The translations under genes and the position numbers were made by a program. Of a stretch of 64,000 bases of DNA, positions 56,321-64,000 are shown in pieces. The DNA lies in the NCBI RefSeq assembly GCF_000156335.1, contig NZ_DS999213.1:2026214-2090213 (forward strand), read 5' to 3'. The notes beneath the pieces are model-generated. The model saw only the letters and a program-made list of their open reading frames with translations, ran no database searches and was not told the origin of the DNA. The DNA comes from Roseobacter sp. GAI101 (GTDB lineage: Bacteria > Pseudomonadota > Alphaproteobacteria > Rhodobacterales > Rhodobacteraceae). Each line of letters begins with the position of its first letter. Position 1 is the first letter of the stretch.

Positions 56321-57862
56321 TTAAGGTTTTGGCCCGACACGCTGCCAAAAAAGCGCACGAATTTCAAGCAGATGCAGGATCGAAAAGGCAGCCATCGCGC
56401 CGACACCGACTGGAAAGGCCGCAGGGCTGTCGATCAGGCGCAACGCGGCGACGACCCCAAGCCCGAGGATCAACTGGGCAGCGATCAGCTTCACATCACG
56501 CTGCCAATAGGACAGGATACCTTCCTTTTGCAGCAAAAGCCCCGTGACGAGCATCGCAATCGGTCCCGTCACATTGGCGAAAGCCACATAGTCAAAGGGC
56601 TGGTCCAGCAACACCACCAGCCCGACTGTGGCGACATACACCACCGCCGCGACCACTTGGGTCACCAGATAGGCACCATTCCGGTCCCGCGCGAGCAAGT
56701 TGAAAATCGGGATCCAGGCCAGCGATTTGACGACCTCGCCCACGAACCAGATCGCAGCGAATGTCACCAACCCTGTAAGTTCCGACGAAAAAAGCACACT
56801 GAAGACAGCGGTTGAAAACCCGTTCACCCCCAGCAAGACACCGCCCACGACAATCAGCAGCAACCGCGCCTGATCGTTTGAAATCTTTCGCGCGCGGGCA
56901 TGATCCGACCCTGCACGGCTGAGCTGCGGATACAGGTTTGCCTGAAAGCTCAGCAGCAGGAAGGCCGAGATTTGAAAAGCAATCGCATAGACGCCTTGAA
57001 ACCCGCCGACGGCTGGCAGGCCATAGGTGGTCAGGATAAGGTGTTGGACGACCAGAACGCTGCCGACCCCCAACGCGCCGCCCGACATGAAATGCAGACC
57101 GGTCAGCATCATCGGCCGCACCGTGCGCCATGCGGCCCGTATTCGCAGATGCTTGCGCATCTCGACCAGTCGGTCACGGCCATAGGCCTGCGCCAGAACC
57201 ATCATTCGCACCAGATGATAAACCAGGATCAACGGAAACAGACCGCCCGTGCCATAGACCCATATCAGCCAGATCCCGACCGGGATCGCGATGATATTCG
57301 CCACCAAGGTTGCGCGGGCAAATTTACGGGTTTCCTCGTGCCCCATCAATCCTGCGCCCAGCGCATTGCACCAGACCATGATCGGAAGGCACGGCAACAA
57401 CCACCAGATCAGCAAAGGCCCGTCGCCAAACGGAATCAGCGCCGGCAGCACCGTCATCCCGAAAGCAATGGACACGAGGGCCGCAGTCACCGCCGTTGCG
57501 GCCAACACGAGCAGCGTATGACTGACGATCATCGCCTGTCGCGGCGCATCACCCGCAGCTTTGGCAACTGCGCCGGTCAGGCTGAAGGCCAAACCCATGG
57601 TCGCAAGCGCCGCCACCATGCCCGTGACATTCTGCAAGATGCCATAGATGCCCAATCCCGCGGTCCCCAAAATGACGGTGACGAACTTGTACCGCACGAA
57701 CGCGGCGGCCACGTTCAGCATCGACACGAACCCGATCTGCACCGTGCCAAGGCGCAATTTTTGCCGGGATGCCTCTTCGTCAGGAACTGCCGTCACAGGT
57801 ACGGCACCGGCCTGATTCCCGCGGTCAGACAGTGCTGCTGTCCGGTGCTTCGGCGTTGGCAT
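56321..57862 (-). CDS. MOP-superfamily flippase (polysaccharide/lipid export type)
   Basis: Polytopic membrane protein of 513 residues with about 12-14 helices and a charged, low-complexity N-terminus (about 1-45). The first helical segments, VQIGFVSMLNVAAAFVRYKF and GLGIYGILQNVTGMVAALAT, resemble O-antigen/teichoic-acid flippases (Wzx/RfbX). Between a peptide synthetase and its accessory genes it is a candidate exporter of a lipidated or carrier-released product. It is divergent from the synthetase across 109 bases. Confidence 0.83.
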   Translation of the reverse strand: MPTPKHRTAALSDRGNQAGAVPVTAVPDEEASRQKLRLGTVQIGFVSMLNVAAAFVRYKFVTVILGTAGLGIYGILQNVTGMVAALATMGLAFSLTGAVAKAAGDAPRQAMIVSHTLLVLAATAVTAALVSIAFGMTVLPALIPFGDGPLLIWWLLPCLPIMVWCNALGAGLMGHEETRKFARATLVANIIAIPVGIWLIWVYGTGGLFPLILVYHLVRMMVLAQAYGRDRLVEMRKHLRIRAAWRTVRPMMLTGLHFMSGGALGVGSVLVVQHLILTTYGLPAVGGFQGVYAIAFQISAFLLLSFQANLYPQLSRAGSDHARARKISNDQARLLLIVVGGVLLGVNGFSTAVFSVLFSSELTGLVTFAAIWFVGEVVKSLAWIPIFNLLARDRNGAYLVTQVVAAVVYVATVGLVVLLDQPFDYVAFANVTGPIAMLVTGLLLQKEGILSYWQRDVKLIAAQLILGLGVVAALRLIDSPAAFPVGVGAMAAFSILHLLEIRALFWQRVGPKP

Positions 57863-57971
57863 TCTTGACGCGGAAATTCGGCCACTTAAAATCCAAACCG
57901 ATCTATCATTGGGGGACCTATGTACTATGGTACCTCAGTATTTAGACTAATTTCGAATAGAGACCAAGCAT
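57863..57971. promoter_or_regulatory. Divergent promoter region of the biosynthetic cluster
   Basis: The 109 bases between the flippase (-) and synthetase (+) starts must hold both promoters. Two direct copies of ACCT-(AT/CA)-GTA lie 16 bases apart (57916-57924 and 57932-57940), next to a GGTACC palindrome (57929-57934), and could be an activator site. An A/T-rich stretch (TATTTAGACTAATTTCG, 57939-57955) follows. The exact promoter elements cannot be fixed by eye. Confidence 0.4.
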
Positions 57972-60900
57972 TTGGAAAAGACGCTCGAAAGCAGACCCGA
58001 TAGCGAACCGCAAGAAAGCCGATCCGTCACTTTGACACGGTTTCAGAAGGGCTTGATCGTTGCAGGGAACGCGTCAACAGGCGACCCTAAGAACAACATG
58101 CCGCTGCTGGTCGAATTCGCGGGTGCAATTGACAATGACAGACTGCGCGCCGCCTTTTCGCAGGTGGTCAAGAAACACACCGCCTTGCGTACACGCATCC
58201 ATGACCGAGACACCGCCGAGGTTATCCCCGCAGCCGAGTTTCCCGTCGAGACCGATATCATTCCTCTTGCAAAGACCGATCTGCAAGCGTGGGTCAAAAC
58301 CGCCTCCGCACGCCCCTTCGATCTGACCAAACGGGCCTTAAGGAGCACGCTGCTTGATCACGGCGACGCAGGGTTTTCGTGGTTCCTGATCATGCATCAC
58401 GCCGTGACCGACGGCAGGTCCGCTGTTTTGATGGTTACGGAAACGGCAAAAGCATATGCTGATGGCGTGCTTGAAGGGTCAAATCTTTACGCCGTCACAC
58501 CAACGCCCCCTTCCGCGCCGATGACCTTCGACACGGTCACCAAAACCGGCCCGCTCTATTTTCCCACCTCCTTGGGCGGGACCGATGCGACCCAGCTTTC
58601 CTTTTGCCTGTCATCTGACGAACAGGACCTGTTGAACACGGCAGCCAAGGGCGGGCTAAGCGTGTTTTCACCGGACCTCAGCCTGCTTGTACTGCACGCG
58701 ACTGCACTTTGCGTGTGGATTGGCAAGCTGACGGGCAAGCCCCAGCTGACCATCGGTGTCCTGCTGCACCAGCGCAACGGGACGAACATGGATGTCATCG
58801 GCCCGCTGGCAGAGGTGTTTCCCGTCACTATCAGTTGCGACCCTGATGACAGCTTCAGAACCCGATTTCGCAAGACCGCCGATGCCGTTCTGAGAATGCT
58901 GCGCCACGCGCTGCCGGGGTCAAGCCCGCAGGTCCCGGTTGATGTCCTGCTGAACTATCTGCCCCATTCACAATCCGACGTGCAATTCGGCGATGTGCAG
59001 GCGCGGATTGCCTATCTTTTCTCGGGTGCGCTGGATTCCCATCAGGTCGCCCGCTACCAGATACATAAATTCGCCACCACGGTCGGGTCTCCGGTCACGG
59101 CGGGGGATCAAGTCACCCATGTGATCGACCTCAAGACCGCGCCCGGTCAAAACGGTTTTGCCTACCCCGCCGCCGCACATCTGAAGCATGCATTGCTGGC
59201 GGGTGTACGATCACCGGATACGCCCTTGGATGCCCTTGACCTAAGTCCCCCGGACGAGGCCGAATTTGTTCGAAATTGGGAGAATACCCCACCACTGCTT
59301 GGTCCCGAAACCGATGTTGCGGCGCTGTTGAACACGGCCTTGCAGGGCCGGCACGCCCCCGTGCTGGAAGAGAAGGACGCGTCCCTTTCGGGCCATGAAC
59401 TGTGGCGGGCGGCGTGGGGCTTTGCACGCTACCTGCACAAGCATGGCTGCGGTGCGGGTGATCGCATTTGCCTCGAACGTGCGCCCGGCATGGCTTATGT
59501 GATCGCCTCTTATGGGGCGGTGCTTGCGGGGTGCAGCTTTGTGCCGCTTGACCTGTCGCTTACGCCACAAAGACGGGCAACCCTGATAGATCTGGCCAAG
59601 CCCGCAATGATCATCGACATGGCGACCAACCTTGACACGATCAGCCCTGCGGATCCGATCCCGGATATGACCTACCAGCCGACGGACGAAGCCTATCTTC
59701 TATTCACGTCGGGCACATCGGGGACGCCGAAAGGCGTCGCCATTTCACGCGAAGGCCTTTCGGACTATCTGCGATTTGCGCTTGCCGCATATTTCGATGC
59801 CCCCGCAGTCGCGCCGCTGTTCGGCAACATGGGTTTTGACCTGACGATCACCAGCCTGTTCTGCCCCATCCTGAGCGGCGGCCGCCTGATCGCGATCCCC
59901 GATGCGGGACCTGCGGCACTGTCCGCACTGGCAGCGCAAAAAGACATAACATGGCTCAAGGCGACCCCGTCCCACCTTGCGATCTTGCAGAAGATTTTGC
60001 CCGCCCGTCATGCGATAAACACGATCGTCGTCGGAGGGGAGGCGCTTGGCTTGGGATTGGTGGACGCCCTGCAGCGGGTTGGTCGCCCCATCAGGATATT
60101 CAACGAATATGGCCCGACCGAAACCGTCGTGGGCTGCATGATCTTCTCCTCTGACCAGCCCCGCCCGACGGGCGAGACCAACATGCCGATCGGAGTCCCC
60201 GCCCCCGGTGTGACCCTGCGCATCGTGGATGCCCAAGGCAACCGCGTCCCGCCGGGCGTTCCCGGCGAATTGCTGGTGTCGCGGTCCGGCATGGCCAACG
60301 GGTATCTGGACGGCAGCACAGATGCCTTCATCACTCTGGACGCAAAGACATTCTACCGGACGGGCGATCTGGCCTATCTGAATGGAGACGGCCAGGCCGT
60401 CTACCTGGGGCGCATCGACACGCAGCTGAAGGTCGGCGGTGTCCGGTTGGAACCCGAGGAAATCGAACAGGCGTTGACCGCACACCCCGGCGTTGCCCAA
60501 GCGGTCGTGCGGCTTTGGTCGCCGCAACCTTTGGCCGCCACGCGCCACTGCCTGACCTGCGGATTGCCGGATAACGTGCCAAATGTCACCTTCGATGCTG
60601 ATGGCATCTGCGTAGTGTGCCGTGATTTCGAACAGATCGTGGCGCAAACTGAAAGCTGGTTCAAAACACCGCAAGACATGCAGGCGGAAATCAACGGGCG
60701 TGCAACGGATGCCCCCCATGATTGCCTGTTCCTGCTGAGCGGCGGCAAGGATTCGACCTATGCCCTTTACCGCACCGTGGCGCTTGGCCATCGCCCCTAT
60801 GTCCTCACGCTGGACAATGGCTATCTGTCCCAGGACGCCAAGACGAACATTAAAAGGGCAATCCGCGATCTGTGCGTCCCCCACGAATTCGTCACGACCT

Positions 60901-63900
60901 CGGAAATGGGCACCATCTTCCGCGAGTCGCTGTCAGCCCATTCAAACGTGTGTCACGGCTGCTTCAAGACCATCTATACACTCGCCCTGCAAAAAGCGGC
61001 AGAGCTGGACATCCGTGCGATCGTAACAGGCCTGTCGCGCGGGCAGCTTTTTGAAACCAGACTGTCGCCCGATCAATTTCGCGCAGGGCGCTTTGACGCC
61101 AACGCGATTGATGATGCCGTGGTTGCCGCACGCAAAAGCTATCACCGGGTCGACGACACGGTGCGCGGCATCGTTGATCCGGATCTGTTGTCCGATGACA
61201 GCCTGTTCGACCGCATCGCCTTTATCGATTTCTACCGCTACCATGATGTACGCCTTGAACAGATGCTTGCCTATCTGGCGCACCATACGGCGTGGCAGCG
61301 GCCACGCGACACGGGGCGGTCGTCAAACTGCCTGATCAATGTGGCCGGAATTCACACCCATCTGATCGAACAGGGGTTCCATAACTATGCCATTCCCTAT
61401 GCCTGGGACGTGCGCCTGGGCCACAAAACCCGCGACGAGGCCATTGCGGAGCTGACCGACCATATCAGATCGGACGAAGTCGATCCGATCCTGAACGACA
61501 TCGACTATGCGCCCGCGGCACGCAAAACCCTGACGGCGTGGGTGGTTCTGTCAGAGGCGGAGAAAGGCCATTTGGACCCCGCAGCGCTGCGCCGCCACCT
61601 TGCGGGCTTGTTGCCAGCGTACGCGATGCCGACTGCCTTTGTCGAAATTGACGCCGTCCCGCTGAGCCCGAATGGCAAGATTGACCAAGCCCTGCTTCCA
61701 AAGCCCGACAGGACAGTGCGCGCGGCTGCCGAAATCCCGCTCTCCTTTCTCACTCCGACCGAACGCACCCTCATTCAGGTCTGGGAACAGGTGTTGAAAA
61801 CATCTCCCATCGGGCCGAATGATACGTTCTCGGCCCTGGGGGGAGATTCCCTTTCTGCCGTGACCATGATCATTACCTTAAGTGACCGGCTGGGTAAGCG
61901 GATACCCGATCAGATCGCCTTTGCGCCAAACACTCTGTCCGAACTTGCGGCGACCATTGATGCGCTTGATGCCGTGGATTCCCCTCTGCCGCCAGCGATG
62001 CCGTCAGAGGGCCAGGATCAGCCCCCGACCCTGTCGCTGCAGGAAAAGTCGATACTTTTCGAACACAGGTCACAGCCCGCATCAAGCCGCTACAATGTCT
62101 GCATGATGGCAAGGTTTTCGGCCCCTCTGAACGCGGAGCGGTTCGGCGAAGCGTTGAAGGCCGTGGCCCGGTGCCACGCGCCGTTAATTTGGACTTATGG
62201 CGCGACACGCCGCAGATTGCCGATAGATCGCGCTGTCGACATCCGGCATGTCCTGCATGTACCAACGCGCGAGGCGGCCGAGAAAGCCGCCCGCGACTTG
62301 CAGCGGTACCCCTTCGATCTTGAGAACGGCCCCCTGTTGCGCTGCCTGCCGATGGTACTGGATGGCGGGGACACCGTCGTCGCCCTGGCCGTCCATCACA
62401 TCGCCTGCGACCATCAGAGTTTTGCAGTTCTTTGGCAGCAGTTGGATGATTGCTATCAGGATGGGATATTGCCAACGCTTCCAAGCAGCTATGCGTCGGT
62501 GTCAGCCTGGCAAGAAGACCGGCAGACAACCGCGCACAAGGATTTCTGGCTGGTCTACCCGCCTGCTACGCGAACGGGTTATCTTGATCGACCGCGCCCG
62601 AAGCTGCCAGAGCCTGACGCCCTGCTGACGCACCGGCTGTCGTCGCTGTCGGATGTGTATCGGAAAAATGTGGACCATACGCCTGTCGCCGTATCCATTG
62701 CGGCCGCGGTGGTTGCCTTGCGTCCTTTGATCGGGGGCGATGATGTGTCCATCGGCTTGGTGTCGTCGTCACGCGTCCATCCAGATACCGCAGATTTGGT
62801 GGGCTATTTCCTTAACCCGCTGCCCTTGGTGATCCATTGCCCCCTCGATGCGACCTATGAAAGCTTGCTGGCCGAGGTTACCCGGACCCTGGCCCAAGTG
62901 TTGCCGCTAAAGGATTACCCCTTTGCCCAGATTGTTGCGGATCGAAAGGAAGCGGGCACCCCCTTGCCGCAACTGGATGCGCTGGTCGCCATCATTCACG
63001 ACAACCCGATCCATTTTGCGGGCGCGCGCATCGACGGCACGTTTCTTTCCGCTGGCGATGCGGTCGCGCCACTGACATTCTTTCACGAGGTCCATGACAC
63101 CTCGCCCACTGCGATGCTGGAATATTCCGGCACATTCACCGGGTCGGATGACGCGCAGAACCTGCTGGGCGATTTCTGCAAGGCCATTGAACAGATGATC
63201 GAAGACCCCAACGCCGCTATTTTCAACGCGCGTTCAGACCAAGACACCGGCGCGATGTTGATCGGCCCCAAGCCGCTCAAGGCCCCGCATATCCTTGACG
63301 CCATCCTGTCGCATGTCGCGCACCAGCCCAGTGCCAGCGCAGTCATCTGCGGCGATGAAACGCTCAGCTGGCAAGAGCTTGACCGCCAGTCCGGTGCCAT
63401 CGCGGCGCATCTTGCGGCGCAGGGTGTTGGCCCCGGTGCCCGCGTCCTGATCAGCGGTGCCCGAAGCGTTCGGCTGATCGCGGCGATCATCGGGATCATG
63501 CGCAGCGGTGCAGCCTATGTTCCGGTCAACACGCAAACCCCACAGGCGCGCATAAGGCGCATCGTGGAAACCCTGGGGGTGACCTACGCCCTCACGGATC
63601 AGAAAAACACGCAGCTCGGATGCCCGTCGGACGAGTTGAACCGGGACTGGGCGCGCGTTGAGGCCCCCGAGGCCGACCGCGATCTGAACAGCGAAGCCTA
63701 TGTGATCTTCACGTCCGGCAGCACCGGAAGCCCCATGGGCGTGCCCATCCGTCACGATCAGCTTGCAGCCAGCACCGCCGCGCGGCAGGTCGAATACGCC
63801 ACCCCGCCCTGTCAGTTCCTGCTTTTGTCGGACATCGGCTTTGACAGTTCGATGGTCGGCATTTTCTGGACCCTCTCGACAGGTGGCACGCTGGTTTTAC

Positions 63901-64000
63901 CCACCGATCAGGAACGCGGTGACATCGACGGTCTTGCCGCACGGCTTGCCAGCGGCCAGATCAGCCATACGCTTTGCGTGCCTGTGCTGTATGCAGGCTT
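57972..64000 (+). CDS. Non-ribosomal peptide synthetase with a PP-loop-interrupted adenylation domain, 3' partial
   Basis: Multi-module peptide synthetase, over 2009 residues, open to the window end. A stop at 57948 leaves the TTG at 57972 as the best start, with a weak ribosome site. Domain order: condensation (about 15-425; HHAVTDG at 142-148); adenylation 1 (FTSGTSGTPKG 578-588, NEYGPTE 711-717, YRTGDL 795-800, A8 GRIDTQLKVGG from 813); inserted PP-loop domain (about 855-1175; C860/C863, C880/C883, LSGGKDS 922-928, CHGC 994-997, RLGHKTRDEA near 1138); A9 LPAYAMP at 1214 and A10 NGKID (Lys1236); carrier domain (GGDSL, Ser1293); condensation 2 (about 1355-1750; HHIACDH at 1475-1481); adenylation 2, incomplete (FTSGSTGSPMG from 1913). 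The adenylation-1 pocket reads D623, L624, T627, K663, V686, G688, E712, V720, G721, K1236, close to the asparagine code. The second module's substrate cannot be read. Confidence 0.93.
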   Translation, partial: MEKTLESRPDSEPQESRSVTLTRFQKGLIVAGNASTGDPKNNMPLLVEFAGAIDNDRLRAAFSQVVKKHTALRTRIHDRDTAEVIPAAEFPVETDIIPLAKTDLQAWVKTASARPFDLTKRALRSTLLDHGDAGFSWFLIMHHAVTDGRSAVLMVTETAKAYADGVLEGSNLYAVTPTPPSAPMTFDTVTKTGPLYFPTSLGGTDATQLSFCLSSDEQDLLNTAAKGGLSVFSPDLSLLVLHATALCVWIGKLTGKPQLTIGVLLHQRNGTNMDVIGPLAEVFPVTISCDPDDSFRTRFRKTADAVLRMLRHALPGSSPQVPVDVLLNYLPHSQSDVQFGDVQARIAYLFSGALDSHQVARYQIHKFATTVGSPVTAGDQVTHVIDLKTAPGQNGFAYPAAAHLKHALLAGVRSPDTPLDALDLSPPDEAEFVRNWENTPPLLGPETDVAALLNTALQGRHAPVLEEKDASLSGHELWRAAWGFARYLHKHGCGAGDRICLERAPGMAYVIASYGAVLAGCSFVPLDLSLTPQRRATLIDLAKPAMIIDMATNLDTISPADPIPDMTYQPTDEAYLLFTSGTSGTPKGVAISREGLSDYLRFALAAYFDAPAVAPLFGNMGFDLTITSLFCPILSGGRLIAIPDAGPAALSALAAQKDITWLKATPSHLAILQKILPARHAINTIVVGGEALGLGLVDALQRVGRPIRIFNEYGPTETVVGCMIFSSDQPRPTGETNMPIGVPAPGVTLRIVDAQGNRVPPGVPGELLVSRSGMANGYLDGSTDAFITLDAKTFYRTGDLAYLNGDGQAVYLGRIDTQLKVGGVRLEPEEIEQALTAHPGVAQAVVRLWSPQPLAATRHCLTCGLPDNVPNVTFDADGICVVCRDFEQIVAQTESWFKTPQDMQAEINGRATDAPHDCLFLLSGGKDSTYALYRTVALGHRPYVLTLDNGYLSQDAKTNIKRAIRDLCVPHEFVTTSEMGTIFRESLSAHSNVCHGCFKTIYTLALQKAAELDIRAIVTGLSRGQLFETRLSPDQFRAGRFDANAIDDAVVAARKSYHRVDDTVRGIVDPDLLSDDSLFDRIAFIDFYRYHDVRLEQMLAYLAHHTAWQRPRDTGRSSNCLINVAGIHTHLIEQGFHNYAIPYAWDVRLGHKTRDEAIAELTDHIRSDEVDPILNDIDYAPAARKTLTAWVVLSEAEKGHLDPAALRRHLAGLLPAYAMPTAFVEIDAVPLSPNGKIDQALLPKPDRTVRAAAEIPLSFLTPTERTLIQVWEQVLKTSPIGPNDTFSALGGDSLSAVTMIITLSDRLGKRIPDQIAFAPNTLSELAATIDALDAVDSPLPPAMPSEGQDQPPTLSLQEKSILFEHRSQPASSRYNVCMMARFSAPLNAERFGEALKAVARCHAPLIWTYGATRRRLPIDRAVDIRHVLHVPTREAAEKAARDLQRYPFDLENGPLLRCLPMVLDGGDTVVALAVHHIACDHQSFAVLWQQLDDCYQDGILPTLPSSYASVSAWQEDRQTTAHKDFWLVYPPATRTGYLDRPRPKLPEPDALLTHRLSSLSDVYRKNVDHTPVAVSIAAAVVALRPLIGGDDVSIGLVSSSRVHPDTADLVGYFLNPLPLVIHCPLDATYESLLAEVTRTLAQVLPLKDYPFAQIVADRKEAGTPLPQLDALVAIIHDNPIHFAGARIDGTFLSAGDAVAPLTFFHEVHDTSPTAMLEYSGTFTGSDDAQNLLGDFCKAIEQMIEDPNAAIFNARSDQDTGAMLIGPKPLKAPHILDAILSHVAHQPSASAVICGDETLSWQELDRQSGAIAAHLAAQGVGPGARVLISGARSVRLIAAIIGIMRSGAAYVPVNTQTPQARIRRIVETLGVTYALTDQKNTQLGCPSDELNRDWARVEAPEADRDLNSEAYVIFTSGSTGSPMGVPIRHDQLAASTAARQVEYATPPCQFLLLSDIGFDSSMVGIFWTLSTGGTLVLPTDQERGDIDGLAARLASGQISHTLCVPVLYAG

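Noticed and set aside
57916-57940. Possible lux-box-type operator between the divergent genes
   Set aside because: The sequence is a direct repeat (ACCT...ACCT) and not the inverted ACCT-N12-AGGT arrangement expected of a LuxR site.
1-64000. CRISPR arrays, rRNA and tRNA genes
   Set aside because: No regularly spaced direct repeats and no tRNA or rRNA consensus sequences were seen in reading the window on both strands.

Overview
The window is chromosomal DNA from a marine-type alphaproteobacterium, most likely a Rhodobacteraceae (Roseobacter group) member. The evidence is a tad pilus locus with an OmpA-like lipoprotein between cpaC and cpaE, the contiguous order ruvCAB / unknown gene / ybgC / tolQRAB / pal / ybgF / tilS / ftsH, a ligase-associated helicase with its PdeM nuclease, a DUF1127 protein, and short G+C-rich intergenic repeats of the kind common in that family. 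I see no tRNA, rRNA, CRISPR array, prophage or insertion sequence.

Layout. 1-11272 (+): tad/Flp pilus assembly genes: cpaB (cut by the window edge and apparently frame-disrupted), cpaC, an OmpA lipoprotein, cpaE, cpaF, tadB, tadC, two TPR lipoproteins, the tadV prepilin peptidase and an AAA ATPase. 11277-16056 (+): a beta-hydroxyacid dehydrogenase-like gene, the DNA-repair helicase/PdeM pair and a PaaI thioesterase. 16053-21871 (-): a LytTR gene remnant, folD and fhs (one-carbon/tetrahydrofolate metabolism), a GAF histidine kinase with a single-domain response regulator, and a MOSC protein. 21981-33828 (-): ftsH, tilS, the complete Tol-Pal system, a conserved unknown gene and ruvCAB. 34161-45823 (both strands): DUF1127, a small membrane protein, prmA, an MFS transporter, priA, a transaldolase, DUF484-xerC, meaB and hrpB. 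46232-50513: an ECF sigma/anti-sigma pair, then a three-gene sugar-acid-type operon.

50533-64000 is accessory and the most interesting part. A leftward block encodes a carrier protein, an acyl-CoA-dehydrogenase-like flavoprotein translationally coupled to it, a stand-alone amino-acid adenylating enzyme, a HupE-like membrane protein and a MOP-type flippase. Divergent from it, a non-ribosomal peptide synthetase (NRPS) starts at about 57972 and runs off the window end (over 2000 residues, C-A-T-C-A). Its first adenylation domain is interrupted between motifs A8 and A9 by a cysteine-rich PP-loop ATP-pyrophosphatase domain resembling N-acetyl-sugar amidotransferases or TtuA-type thiolases. Its substrate residues read almost exactly as the asparagine code. 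The free-standing adenylase + carrier + dehydrogenase set resembles the prolyl/pyrrolyl carrier-protein systems (PltF/PltL/PltE type) that make starter units. I infer a natural-product cluster whose starter is loaded and oxidised on the small carrier, then joined to an Asn/Asp-derived residue whose side chain may be amidated, amidinated or thiolated in cis.

Stretches over 300 bases without a clear gene are 16057-16516 (LytTR remnant, otherwise nothing recognised), 33829-34160 and 45824-46231; each has an entry.
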